This document shows, piece after piece, positions 45,186-54,800 of a stretch of 64,000 nucleotides of DNA. The stretch spans positions 3,658,001 through 3,722,000 of the forward strand of contig NZ_CP029255.1 in assembly GCF_003122385.1 (NCBI RefSeq), read 5' to 3'. The notes under the pieces were generated by a model. That model did no database searches. It had not been told where the DNA came from and saw only the letters and a list, made by a program, of their open reading frames with translations. The position numbers were made by a program, and so were the translations under genes. The stretch comes from Flavobacterium crocinum (GTDB taxonomy: Bacteria > Bacteroidota > Bacteroidia > Flavobacteriales > Flavobacteriaceae). Within the stretch, counting starts at the first letter, position 1. Every line of letters starts with the position of its first letter.

Positions 45186-46181
45186 TTAGTTAAGATCGAA
45201 TTGGATTCCTGTCATCTGTTCACTTAATTCCCATAAACGTTTTGCCTTTTTTTCGTCAAGCGAATAAGGCTTAATGCCCCCAATTATTGCCGTATTCGGA
45301 CTTAAGGAAGCAATATCCACGTTTTCGCAATAAACACCGCCAATATTATTAAGCAGTTTACTTGTAGCAGCCCAAACTGTTGTGGCGGCACCTTGCGGAA
45401 TCGTTTTTAACGACGCAGCAACTTCAGGAAATATATTTCCTTCAGCATCACAATAACCTAATTTCTGAAATAAATCGATTGGTGCTTCTCTTGCTAATTC
45501 TGTTTCACCAACAGCTCCGGGGCATAAAGAATAGCTTCGAACATTAAAATCTTTTGCACGATTATCAAATTCCATAGAGAAAAGATTAACGGCTGTTTTG
45601 GATTGACCATAACCCAGTAAAGTTTCATACTCGCGGTTTAAGAAGTTAGGATCTTCAAAATTAAAATCAGAAAACTGATGCCCGCCCGACGAGACATTTA
45701 CGACTCTTGCTCCGTTTGCTTTTTTTAGTGCCGGCCATAATTTAGCTGTAAGCTGAAACAAAGCCAGATAATTAGTAGCCAATTGTGATTCAAACCCACG
45801 ATCATCTCTTCGTAACGGAACCCACATGATACCGGCATTATTAATGAGTAAATGTAGTAGTTGGTTTGATTGCATAAATTTTTGAGCAAAAGAATCAATA
45901 GAATCAGGATTCATTAAATCCATTTCTTCTATGATAATATTGGGAATTCCGTTTAGATTTCTCTTCGCTTTTTCAACATCTCTTGCCGGTACAATTACAG
46001 TTGCGCCAGCTTCTGACAGTGTTCTAACTGTTTCCAGACCAATGCCTGTATTTCCTCCTGTTACAATTGCAGTTTTTCCGGTAAGATCAATTCCCTTAAT
46101 TACTTCATTGGTCGTTGATTTGGCATTAAATCCTGAATTTGTCGGCTGTTGTAATGCCCCATAATAATTATTCTGTTCCAT
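45186..46181 (-). CDS. Short-chain dehydrogenase/reductase
   Basis: This 331-residue protein is started at ATG 46181 (MEQNNYYGALQQP). The longer frame from 46238 is rejected because it would begin inside the operator-like repeat, upstream of the expected transcription start. The SDR features are TGGNTGIG (cofactor loop), NNAGIM, the serine in VNVSSGGH, and YGQSK with the catalytic Tyr and Lys. It is longer than classical SDRs at the C-terminus. It precedes an AraC regulator by 29 bases and may be its target gene product. The substrate is unknown. Confidence 0.9.
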   Translation of the reverse strand: MEQNNYYGALQQPTNSGFNAKSTTNEVIKGIDLTGKTAIVTGGNTGIGLETVRTLSEAGATVIVPARDVEKAKRNLNGIPNIIIEEMDLMNPDSIDSFAQKFMQSNQLLHLLINNAGIMWVPLRRDDRGFESQLATNYLALFQLTAKLWPALKKANGARVVNVSSGGHQFSDFNFEDPNFLNREYETLLGYGQSKTAVNLFSMEFDNRAKDFNVRSYSLCPGAVGETELAREAPIDLFQKLGYCDAEGNIFPEVAASLKTIPQGAATTVWAATSKLLNNIGGVYCENVDIASLSPNTAIIGGIKPYSLDEKKAKRLWELSEQMTGIQFDLN

Positions 46182-46210
46182 TTTTTTAATTTTTAAATTA
46201 TTTGATGAAA

Positions 46211-46238
46211 CAAAATTAGAGGGAATGAAAGATGCCAA
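46211..46238 (-). promoter_or_regulatory. Promoter of the SDR-AraC operon
   Basis: On the minus strand TTG (46236-46238) is followed after 17 bases by TAATTTTG (46211-46218), a full TTG-N17-TAnnTTTG match. The start point would be near 46204, about 23 bases before the ATG at 46181. Confidence 0.65.
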
Positions 46239-46277
46239 CTTTGTTTAAACGTCCTAATAAACTTTGTTTAAACGTCC
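46237..46277. repeat. 18-bp direct repeat, candidate AraC-regulator operator
   Basis: AACTTTGTTTAAACGTCC occurs perfectly twice, at 46237-46254 and 46260-46277, with 5 bases between and a 23-bp period. The proximal copy overlaps the TTG -33 element, the class II activator position. AraC-family proteins typically bind direct repeats near two helical turns apart. Confidence 0.7.
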
Positions 46278-46361
46278 GTGATGAAAAAGGTATTGAAGCC
46301 GAGTTATTTCTTTTTTAAATAAAGTCTGTTTTTAAGGGGGAAATAACCATGAAATCAGGTA

Positions 46362-46392
46362 TTGTTTTCTCTATTTAGCGTCAGTAAATTTG
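46362..46392 (+). promoter_or_regulatory. Promoter of the lipoprotein gene
   Basis: TTG (46362-46364), 20 bases, then TAAATTTG (46385-46392) gives a full TTG/TAnnTTTG promoter with normal spacing. The start near 46399 rules out translation from the ATG at 46362. Confidence 0.65.
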
Positions 46393-46484
46393 TTCTAATA
46401 AAAGAAATTACAATGAAAGTTAACGGAATAAAAGTTTTTTTTATGACCAAATCAACATTTAAAAAAAATAAAATAACAAGTCTT

Positions 46485-47021
46485 ATGAAACAATTTTTCA
46501 GCATATTAGTTTTGACTTTATTATTTTTTGGCTGTTCAAGTGATGATAATGGATCAGATAATTCAGGATCTGATTATTTTTTTAAAGCAACCTTAGACGG
46601 GCGAAAAATAGATTTTTACGATGTAAATTTTCAAGGCGGTGGTAACGATAATCGATTTGAGCATATTACAGTAGGAGGATTTGAAGAACCTTATCCAAAT
46701 AAAGTTGGCGAGTTAATACCACCTTCTTTAGATTTTGAAATATGGAGAACAGGAGGAGATATCAAAGCAGGTACTTATTCAACGCCTACAGAACCGGAAA
46801 TGGTAGCGCGTTATGCTGTTCAGACTACAAACGGAACTATTGTTTACAGCACTAGTACGGCAGATGATGTTTTTACGTTGAAAATCGAATCCATTAGTAA
46901 AAATGGCATTAAAGGCACATTTTCCGGAAAGGTTCGAAATTTAGATTCAGGTGTGGCAATAGAAATTACAGAAGGGACATTTAATCTTCCTTATGAAGAT
47001 ATAATTAATACCACAAAATAA
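46485..47021 (+). CDS. Small hypothetical lipoprotein
   Basis: The start at 46485 gives 178 residues with a good lipoprotein signal (MKQFFSILVLTLLFFGCSSD, lipobox C17). Longer in-frame starts at 46413 or 46362 add a charged stretch before the signal, and 46362 is upstream of the predicted transcript start. After the acidic S/D/G/N-rich linker the protein has a beta-rich, YxTPTEPE-type domain of about 140 residues; DUF-like lipoproteins of this kind are common in Flavobacteria. It is followed after 51 bases by another secreted protein gene. Function unknown. Confidence 0.75.
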   Translation: MKQFFSILVLTLLFFGCSSDDNGSDNSGSDYFFKATLDGRKIDFYDVNFQGGGNDNRFEHITVGGFEEPYPNKVGELIPPSLDFEIWRTGGDIKAGTYSTPTEPEMVARYAVQTTNGTIVYSTSTADDVFTLKIESISKNGIKGTFSGKVRNLDSGVAIEITEGTFNLPYEDIINTTK

Positions 47022-47072
47022 GAGATTCCAAATGATAAAAAATATTTTTCCCCCAATTATAGTATTATAAAT

Positions 47073-48365
47073 ATGAAATTAAATATGCTTGCTTTTGCAG
47101 TGATGCTACTTCCATTTATTGCAATCAGTCAAAAAGCAATAGAACCTGGTAATAAGGATATTAATACCAAATATATTAAACCTGGAAAATATCTTTATAC
47201 TGTGTATTACGTAAAAGGTCAAGAATGGAAAAATATGGGAGCTTTGACCTATGATATTACATTGGCTAATAATCAATTAACTTTAAATAATACTTTTACT
47301 CCAAAAGATAATGGACAGCCAACCCCACGAATAAGTACAGCCGATGCTCTAACGCTTAAAGCCATTAGCTATTCTGATGAAACCAAGAATGCTAAACTAA
47401 ATCTTAATTTTGGCGGAACAATTACAGGGAATTATTATTCAAAGAAAACCAAAAAGGATAAAAAGCTGAAACTTAATCCTAAGGAAGATTTTTTTGACTT
47501 CAACTGGACGGATCACTTAATTGGAACGCTGCCATTAGATGTTGGATATAAAGCCCGTTTTCCTCAATTTTATTATAATGACGGATCAGATGTTTTAGTG
47601 GAATATTACACTATAAAAGAAGTAAAAAGTTTTGTTTATAATTCACCAAGAACCGGTAAGCATGAAACGTGGCTTGTTTCAGTTTTAGAAGAAAGTACTA
47701 AAGGGGTTTACAATTATATCATAGACAAGAAAGACCGTCGTTTATGGCAGCGTGAAATGTCTATGGCCAACGGAATGTGGGAAATCACTGTTAATGAGGA
47801 ACTGGATTATCAGCCTATTAAAAATAAATTTGATAAAGAAGCAGTGGCAAGACAAATTTCTGGCGGTAACAGTGTTATAATTGGTACAGCTTACGCAAGA
47901 TCAGATTCTGGTAAGAAATTAGGAGGTTTAGTGAATACGGCCAAGAAACAATTTGCACCAAAAGGTACTGAGATTACACTTTTTCCAAGTTCAGCTTATT
48001 ATGAGGAATGGGTAGAAGTCAACAAGAAAATCCGCAAACAGAAAAAAATGCCAGAAGTTCCTTTGGATAGTGATTTTGGATATTCTATCAAAAAATCCAA
48101 AGTGTATGACGATCAGGGACATTTTGAGTTTGCCGATTTAATGCCAGGAACCTATATAGTAATGGTAAGTTTTGACTTTTCTAATTCTTATAACTATTCA
48201 TACGTATCAGGTTATACCAATTATTATAATTATTATGGTTATCAAGGTTCTACAACAAATTATGGAACAGCGAGACAAAATTACACAGATAAAGCCAATA
48301 TTGAAAAACGCGTTAGCATTGATAAAGATGGCGAGAAAAAGGAAATTAACTTAAAAGAAATTTAA
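47073..48365 (+). CDS. Hypothetical secreted protein with Tyr/Asn-rich C-terminal part
   Basis: This 430-residue protein has a signal peptide (about residues 1-19, AISQ) and a large beta-rich domain (DUF3108-like in feel, WVSVLEE..KGVYNY..DKKDRRLWQ, not a firm match). Near residues 370-400 a Tyr/Asn/Ser-rich segment (SYNYSYVSGYTNYYNYYGY) precedes a short basic C-terminus. The segment just before it (GHFEFADLMPGTYIVMVSF) resembles a carboxypeptidase-regulatory beta-sandwich turn. It follows the lipoprotein gene by 51 bases and has a terminator after it. Function unknown. Confidence 0.75.
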   Translation: MKLNMLAFAVMLLPFIAISQKAIEPGNKDINTKYIKPGKYLYTVYYVKGQEWKNMGALTYDITLANNQLTLNNTFTPKDNGQPTPRISTADALTLKAISYSDETKNAKLNLNFGGTITGNYYSKKTKKDKKLKLNPKEDFFDFNWTDHLIGTLPLDVGYKARFPQFYYNDGSDVLVEYYTIKEVKSFVYNSPRTGKHETWLVSVLEESTKGVYNYIIDKKDRRLWQREMSMANGMWEITVNEELDYQPIKNKFDKEAVARQISGGNSVIIGTAYARSDSGKKLGGLVNTAKKQFAPKGTEITLFPSSAYYEEWVEVNKKIRKQKKMPEVPLDSDFGYSIKKSKVYDDQGHFEFADLMPGTYIVMVSFDFSNSYNYSYVSGYTNYYNYYGYQGSTTNYGTARQNYTDKANIEKRVSIDKDGEKKEINLKEI

Positions 48366-48371
48366 TAAAAG

Positions 48372-48406
48372 AAGCCGTGTCAATGAAAAGTTTGATACGG
48401 CTTTTT
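48372..48406 (+). terminator. Intrinsic terminator
   Basis: AAGCCGTGTCAA (48372-48383) pairs with TTGATACGGCTT (48392-48403) with one G-U pair, followed by T residues. It ends the preceding secreted protein transcript. Confidence 0.75.
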
Positions 48407-48660
48407 AGGTTTTATAAAAGTATATAAGCGATTACATTAAAAAGAAAGTTATCATAATCCATTATATTTATAAATGGCAATTTTTTCCCCGTTAGATGTA
48501 AATCGATTGCCTTCGTGTTAGTAACAATTTGTTCTTTTTTTGCGTCTTAAAAAGACTCTAATAATTTTAACACCAGTAGGTTGTGTTAAAATATTTTTTT
48601 GAATCAATAAAACACTTAAATTTATTTTTTTTAGAAATAGATTGTAAAAAACAAACTGGC

Positions 48661-48915
48661 ATGGATAGAGCTATACAATTACAGATCCGCAAGGAACTTG
48701 ACGGACGCCAGCAGCAAAACATTATTAAACTAAAAGGCAGCCTTATCTCAAGAGGCTATACTGATATCATCCATATTTTAGATAAGGATGAGGAATTTCA
48801 TATTAATTTTTTTGAAACCTCTGCAGATAAAAGAGGGGAAGTACAAGAATATATTAATGCCTTTTTAAATAAAGAAAATCTGCTGGATGCTGCTGCAGTA
48901 GTATCGTCAAGATGA
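48661..48915 (+). CDS. Small conserved-looking hypothetical protein
   Basis: Started at 48661 (MDRAIQLQIRKELDGRQQQ), it has 84 residues; the earlier in-frame ATG at 48583 would add 26 residues with no support. It has no signal and no membrane segment. A mixed alpha/beta pattern with DIIHILDKDEEFHINFFET in the middle and a helical end is all that can be seen. It is convergent with an SDR gene 58 bases away. No family is recognised. Confidence 0.6.
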   Translation: MDRAIQLQIRKELDGRQQQNIIKLKGSLISRGYTDIIHILDKDEEFHINFFETSADKRGEVQEYINAFLNKENLLDAAAVVSSR

Positions 48916-48973
48916 ATGCATAAATTTTAAGATTAATCAAATATCTGATAGTTCTGTTAGAATGAGTTTACTG

Positions 48974-49966
48974 CTATTTTTTGCTAAATAGAAAAAGGCC
49001 TAAACTTATTCCTATTCCGGCAAATAATGCCAGCTTAAGATCTGATACTCCTTTTGCAGAAGGATTCCCGTAAACCCTAAGCGGTTCTTTTGATTTATTT
49101 AAAACATTTCCGGGATTGTTCAATTTTTCATCATTGAATTTCATTTTCGTACGCACAACTGCAGATGCTGCGTTGATGAGTATCTTTGGAAGCAATTTAT
49201 AAGTGTTTGTGATGGCGGCAGACTTAAAATCAGGAAATAATTCTTTTCTTGGATTTTTTGCGAGTTCTACTATTTTCGCTGCAGTATCACGAGGATCAGA
49301 TGCTATAAAAGGGATAGTCATATCAAAACCGGAATACTTGGCAGAATGCAGGTTTCCAGTGGAGTTTTGTAGCTGCGGATAAAGATTACAGATATGAATA
49401 TGTCTTCGGTTTGATATTTCCCCCTGTAAACATTCCATCATACCTCTAATTCCATATTTGCTCGCAGAATAAACAGCGCTGTAAGGTGCAGGCATAAAAC
49501 CGCCTATTGATATATTGTTAATTAAAATCCCTTCATTTTGTTCTTTAAAAATTTTGATGGCATTGTAAGCCTCATGCATATAACCAAACAAATTAGTTTT
49601 AATAACCTGCTGATGGATTTCTAACGGAATTTCTTCAAATTTTCCGCTCGCCATGACGCCCGCATTGTTTACCCAGATATCAATTTTCCCTCCTAATATC
49701 ATTGCTGCGGCAACTATTTTTTCTACATCTTCGGCAATAGACATATCAGCAGATACACCAACGGCAACAACCCCGAGATCACGACAGAATTTAACGGTTT
49801 CATCAATCCCTTTTTGTCCTCTGGCGGCTATAACTACATTACATCCTTCTCTGGCAAAAGCTTCGGCTGCAGCCCTGCCAACACCACTGCTTGCACCTGT
49901 AATAACAACATTTTTCCCTTTAAGGCTCTTTTCTATTGTGGCAATATCTTTCATGATTCTATTCAA
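48974..49966 (-). CDS. Short-chain dehydrogenase with C-terminal membrane segment
   Basis: This 330-residue protein has the SDR cofactor motif TGASSGVG, NNAGVM, the active-site serine in NNISIGGF and YSASK (Tyr/Lys). After the Rossmann domain a roughly 80-residue extension ends in a hydrophobic helix (about residues 308-327, LALFAGIGISLGLFLF) and two lysines, so it is probably anchored to the membrane. The start could also be the internal ATG at 49954. It lies alone on this strand. Substrate unknown. Confidence 0.88.
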   Translation of the reverse strand: MNRIMKDIATIEKSLKGKNVVITGASSGVGRAAAEAFAREGCNVVIAARGQKGIDETVKFCRDLGVVAVGVSADMSIAEDVEKIVAAAMILGGKIDIWVNNAGVMASGKFEEIPLEIHQQVIKTNLFGYMHEAYNAIKIFKEQNEGILINNISIGGFMPAPYSAVYSASKYGIRGMMECLQGEISNRRHIHICNLYPQLQNSTGNLHSAKYSGFDMTIPFIASDPRDTAAKIVELAKNPRKELFPDFKSAAITNTYKLLPKILINAASAVVRTKMKFNDEKLNNPGNVLNKSKEPLRVYGNPSAKGVSDLKLALFAGIGISLGLFLFSKK

Positions 49967-50356
49967 TTATATGATTAAGCTTATTATATGTTAGAATTGT
50001 TTGAAACATTTTTGAATGTTACAATATAACTTTTTTCATTGGTTCGGCTTGAGATACTTTTTGTGATATATTTTTTCTCCGAAGTTCTTGAACTAAGGAT
50101 TCTGTTCTTCTGATTTGAAAAATTCATAGTACAAAATTTAATGATGAAAAATTGCGAATTAGCAGTCATAAAATTATACTAAACCAATTCGATACTGTTA
50201 TATAATTTTAGTTGTTAATTGTTTAATTATTAGGTTTTTATAATGATGTGTAACTGGAAATTTTATAAAATAAGATTGAAATTAAATAGGTGTAACCCTC
50301 CAGACATTTGTAATTTTATTCTTAGTTAAAATATTTATAATCAAAATAATAAAGTT

Positions 50357-50524
50357 ATGGCAGAAATAAAAATCGAGAAGAAAAAGCCTTTATGGCCGTG
50401 GATTGTAGCAATCCTGTTAATCTCGGCAGTTGCGTACTACGTTTTTATAAAAGACGATGAATCGAGAACTGACATGAGCATAGAAACCGAAAACGCTGTG
50501 AGCACAGATACAACAGCAAATTAG
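50357..50524 (+). CDS. Small single-span membrane protein
   Basis: This 55-residue frame encodes a basic N-terminus (MAEIKIEKKKPLWP), one hydrophobic helix (about residues 14-31, WIVAILLISAVAYYVFI) and an acidic, threonine-rich tail. It is followed after 34 bases by the PRC-barrel gene and is probably cotranscribed with it. Proteins of this form sit before stress genes in Flavobacteria; the function is not known. The composition and short distance to the next gene support it as real. Confidence 0.7.
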   Translation: MAEIKIEKKKPLWPWIVAILLISAVAYYVFIKDDESRTDMSIETENAVSTDTTAN

Positions 50525-50558
50525 AAAAGAATATAATACATATATAAAAGAAACTACT

Positions 50559-51065
50559 ATGGAAACTAAGGAAAGAAATTTATACCGACTGGATGAACTT
50601 CCTGATTATAAAATCGCTTCAAACTATTCTGATGTAAGAGGATGGAAAATAGTCGACTCAGACAACCACACTATAGGAACTATTGATAATCTATGGGTGA
50701 ATAAAGATATGCAACGTGTTATTTATCTCGATGTCAAAGTGGATAAAAAACTGATAGAGGATAGCCGTAAAGAAGTACACGATGCAATTGCTTACGATAA
50801 TGGTAAAGAGTTTGTTTATAAAGATGGAGACAGTCATATCATTATACCCATAGGATCTGTAAACATAAATAAAGATACCAAAATTGTGATGGCCAACGGA
50901 ATAGGATATGATACATTTCGAAATACAAGCAGGTACAACAGACAAGATAGTTTTGACAGGGAATATGAAAGAAACGTATTAAGATCCTATTATCCTGCTG
51001 ATGATTCCGGATTTAATTACGATGATGATAATTTTTATAAACGCAAAGAGTTTGATAATCGTTAA
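50559..51065 (+). CDS. PRC-barrel domain protein
   Basis: This 168-residue protein has an N-terminal PRC-barrel domain (about residues 15-110, SDVRGWKIVDSDNHTIGTIDNLWV, the beta-barrel seen in RimM and photosynthetic reaction centre H subunits) and an acidic, Tyr/Asp-rich C-terminal tail (YYPADDSGFNYDDDNF). There is no signal or membrane segment. In Bacteroidota such proteins are often adjacent to small membrane stress proteins, as here. The fold binds small ligands or RNA-linked partners; no function can be given. Confidence 0.85.
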   Translation: METKERNLYRLDELPDYKIASNYSDVRGWKIVDSDNHTIGTIDNLWVNKDMQRVIYLDVKVDKKLIEDSRKEVHDAIAYDNGKEFVYKDGDSHIIIPIGSVNINKDTKIVMANGIGYDTFRNTSRYNRQDSFDREYERNVLRSYYPADDSGFNYDDDNFYKRKEFDNR

Positions 51066-51114
51066 TCAGCAGTTTTCTGTCACATAACTGTTTAAGCAAT
51101 AAAAAGGATTAATT

Positions 51115-51483
51115 ATGGAAACGGAAATTATAGAATTAGAGAAAAAGTACTGGCAGGGAATGGAAAATCACGAATATGAAACAGTAAAGAATCTAACTTA
51201 TTTTCCCTGTATAGTTGCCGGTAAAAATGGTGTTCACAGTGTGGATGAAGCCAGTTTTAAAAAAATGTTTGAATCCGGAGACGGAGATAAAATAAAAGTC
51301 CTGGGTTTCTCAAATGTCAAATCCCAATTACTCACAAGAGAAACTGCTATAACAGCTTATATAATAGAATTGTTGGATGTAAAACAAAATAAACCAATGA
51401 AATGTGCTTGTACTTCCACCTGGATAAAAGAAAATAAACAATGGTTTTGTGTTCTTCATACCGAAGCGGAATTGTCTGCATAA
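51115..51483 (+). CDS. NTF2-like (DUF4440/SnoaL-type) protein
   Basis: This 122-residue protein has the cone-like NTF2 fold pattern: a leading helix EIIELEKKYWQGMENHEYETVKNL, a central strand pair and a final STWIKENKQWFCVLHTE, typical of DUF4440 proteins. Members act as enzymes, or as ligand-binding or stress proteins; which applies here is not visible. It follows the PRC-barrel gene by 49 bases and ends this small cluster. Three cysteines (C32, C97 and C99 approximately) are notable for so small a protein. Confidence 0.75.
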   Translation: METEIIELEKKYWQGMENHEYETVKNLTYFPCIVAGKNGVHSVDEASFKKMFESGDGDKIKVLGFSNVKSQLLTRETAITAYIIELLDVKQNKPMKCACTSTWIKENKQWFCVLHTEAELSA

Positions 51484-51823
51484 TAATGTTCAAATCAATT
51501 AGAAATAAACTTAATATTGATTTTTTAATAAAATGCATTTGAAGTGTTTCTTAAATAATAGATGACCGGCGGGATTGTCTGGAACGGTGTGTGTGGAAAT
51601 TTAGTTAATTAGAATACTTTTCAGGTACCGGCCGGCTGTCGAAAAACTCCATAGTTTTGCTATGGAGTTTTTTTTATGAGATTTAAATTTCGGGACATTT
51701 CTTGTTCATTTTGGCATTAAAAAAAACTAACTAAAATTGTTATTTTTGAGTTAATATTACTTTCAGTAACTATCAATAGTTCTTAAATCTCTATTTTTAA
51801 AACTTAAAAATACGCCTCCAAAA
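51484..51823. other. 340-bp intergenic region
   Basis: This spacer holds the candidate small RNA (51558-51672) and, further on, a TATTTTTG box (51741-51748) that fits the -7 consensus for the AsmA gene. A TTG at 51711 is 27 bases upstream of the box, longer than usual. Confidence 0.45.
51558..51672 (+). ncRNA. Candidate small structured RNA ending in an intrinsic terminator
   Basis: A G+C-rich island (GACCGGC at 51564-51570; GCCGGC at 51631-51636) in an AT-rich spacer can form an outer stem. A perfect terminator hairpin AAAAACTCCATAG / CTATGGAGTTTTT (51642-51654, 51660-51672) with a T-run follows. No protein frame crosses it. The promoter is not clear. Confidence 0.4.
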
Positions 51824-54800
51824 ATGATTAAGAAGTTTTTAAAAAAAGCGGCAATTGTTATTGCAACTCTATTTTTGCTTTTAGTAATAGTCCTGACCAT
51901 TGTTCCTTATTTTTTTAAAGATGAAATAACGCAAAAGATAGAAAGTATAGCCAATGAAAAGCTGGATGCAGAAGTTCGTTTTGATGAAATTGGACTTTCT
52001 GCTTTCAAACATTTTCCGGCAATCATTCTGTATGCTAAAAATGTAACTATAGTAAACAAAAAAGCGCAATTTACTTCATCAAATGTCGTAAAGGCAGAAA
52101 CGGCAGCTGTTGGGGTCAATTTTTATAGTTTACTAAAAGGCAAAATAGTATTAGATGCAGTTTATTTGGATGATGCCAATTTAAATCTCGAAATAGATGC
52201 CAAAGGTCATGCCAACTTTAATATTGTTAAACCTTCTAAAGCTCCTGTAGATACTACTCAAACCGAGTTTAAGATAAAGAAAGTCGTTATCAACAAAACG
52301 AATATTGTGTATAATGATAAAAGTACTCTTTTAAAATTCAGAGTTCAGGATCTTAACTATAAAGGAACCGGAGATTTAAGTGCCGATTTTTTTGACCTAA
52401 ATTCTAATGTAAAAATAAAGACGTTCGATTTTAGTGTGGCCGGAGTCGATTATGTGCGCAGTAAACCCATAAATGCTGAAATTGTAACTTACATAGATAC
52501 AAAAGCACTGAAGTTTAAATTTCAACGAAATGCTATTCGGATTAAAAATTTCCCTTTTTCGTTTAATGGTTATTTTGCTTTCATAAAAGGCGGTTATGAT
52601 TTTGATCTGCGAATGCTTTCTAAAAATTCTACTTTAGAAGAGATGCTGTCACTGGTACCACCAGCTTATGATCAGTGGCGTGAACAAATGACGATTACGG
52701 GAAACATTAATTTTGGAATTTTTGCACGTGGAAAATACATGCAGGATCAATCGGAAAAACCGGTTGTTTCGGCAGATTTGCAAATTAACAGCGGAACTAT
52801 TGCTTACAAAAAAATTAAAGAACCGGTAAAAGACATCAATATTTCTGCCAAAGCTCTGGTTAGAGATTTAGATATCAATAAATTAAAATTTGATTTAGAC
52901 AACCTTTCTTTTAATCTGGATAAAAAGAGAACGGTAATTAATTTCCATTCAGAAGGTTTTAAAAAACTAAAAATTAAAACCCTTATCAAAGCTAATTTAG
53001 ATGCCGCGAAATTTAAAGAAGCACTAAATCTCAACGATAATGATATTCGCGGAGACATTGCTGTTGATTTAAAAGCCGACGGAACATTTTTAAGAGATTT
53101 AGGATTTAGTCCGCGTTTGAATAAAATAGATACTATCATTAAAAGTATTCCGAAGTTTCAGCTAAACGTCAGCTTAAAAAATGGCTATTTAAAAAATCCT
53201 AAAACACCAGACGCAATAAAAAATGTTAATCTGAATCTGAATCTAATAGCCAAAGACAGTATTTTACGTAACATTTCCGGTAAAGTGACCAATTTGAATG
53301 CAGAAGCGCTGGGCAACTTTATTCATGGACAATTCGAACTGCATAAATTATATCCTTTTACGGTAGATACTGAATTAGAATCTAAAATTAACTTAGCGAC
53401 TGTACATCAATTTTATCCTTTGGATAGTTTGGAAGTTAAGGGAGATTTAAATTTAAAAGTGAGCATGCACGGGGTTTTAAACCGTAAACAGAAAAAATAT
53501 CCGTCATCAAAAACCATTGTAAATATTAAAAACGGCTATTTAAAGTCACTTAAATTTCCTAATATTCCAATTGAGAATATAAATGTAAGTGCTGCTGTAA
53601 CCAGTACTAAAGGTACGGGAGAAGATTTAAATGTAAAATTACAGCCGGCAGAATTTGTTTTGGCAGGATCACCTTTTAAAGTACAAGGCGAGGTCAATAA
53701 TCTTTATGATTTGGTGTATAATATTAAAACGCAGGGAACTTTGGATGTTGGTAAACTAACACAGATATTCCCGATTAAGGATGTTACTGTTTCAGGAATA
53801 ATTCAGACCAATCTTATTGCAAAAGGTTCTAAGAAAGATTTAGACGCTAAAAATTATGACAACATCAAAAATGGTGGAAAACTCGAAGCCAGGAATTTAG
53901 TAATCAAGAGTGCGATGTTTCCGGAGCCGTTTCAGGTTTCTAAGGGAACCTTTAAGTTTTTTAAAGATAAAATGCGTTTTGAGGAAATCAGTGCCACTTA
54001 TGGTAAATCTGATATTGTTTTAAATGGGTATATCCATAATGTTTTGCGATATCTTTTTAATAGAAAGTACTTGCAGCAATCGAATGAAAAGCTTAAAGCG
54101 GATATTGAGCTTTCCAGCAATCATATTAATGCCAATGAGTTTTTTGACATGATTGCAAAATATACCGATCAGAAAGCGGAAGAAGAAGCCGCGCAAAAAA
54201 CAGATTCTACTGTTGTGACTACTATTAATAAAAGCGGTGGTGATAAAAATAAAAACTTCGTAATTCGAATTCCAAGAACAGCCGATTTAAAGATCTCTGC
54301 AAAGGTTAATGATTTAGAATTTGATACGTATAAGATTAATGATTTTGTTGGAAACCTTGTTGTGAACGAGCGCAAAGTTCAGGTAACTCAGGCGGCTTTT
54401 AATATGGCGGGCACCAAAATAGAAATGACGGGAGATTATAAAGCCCAGCATCGTTTATTGGCGAAATATAATGCAAATTTTAAAGCCAGTAATTTTGATA
54501 TTCAGCGTGCTTATAAAGAGATCCCGATTTTTGCAGAATTGGTTTCTATGGCTAAAGATGCCTACGGTTTGGTCTCGGTTGATTATCAGCTTGGAGGAAG
54601 TATTGACCGAAACATGGATATTGATTTTAAATCTATTGATGGAGAAGGAACACTGACTCTGGAAGATATTAAATTTAAAAACTTTAAACTTTTAAATCAT
54701 GTAGCCAAAAAAGCAGATGCAGCCGATTTAGAAAAAGCTTCCTTTAATAAAATCGCCATTCATTCGACTATTAAAAATAACGTCATGACAATTACGCCGA

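Noticed and set aside
46182..46238. Upstream start of the SDR gene at 46238
   Set aside because: It lies upstream of the predicted transcription start and inside the operator-like repeat.
48172..48354. 60-codon plus-strand frame inside the Tyr/Asn-rich protein gene
   Set aside because: Shadow frame of the AT-rich repeat-like coding segment.
49984..50127. Minus-strand 47-codon frame with an internal SSRTxEKxYI repeat upstream of the SDR gene
   Set aside because: The repeat at protein level is curious, but there is no promoter, ribosome site or recognised family; kept out of the feature list.
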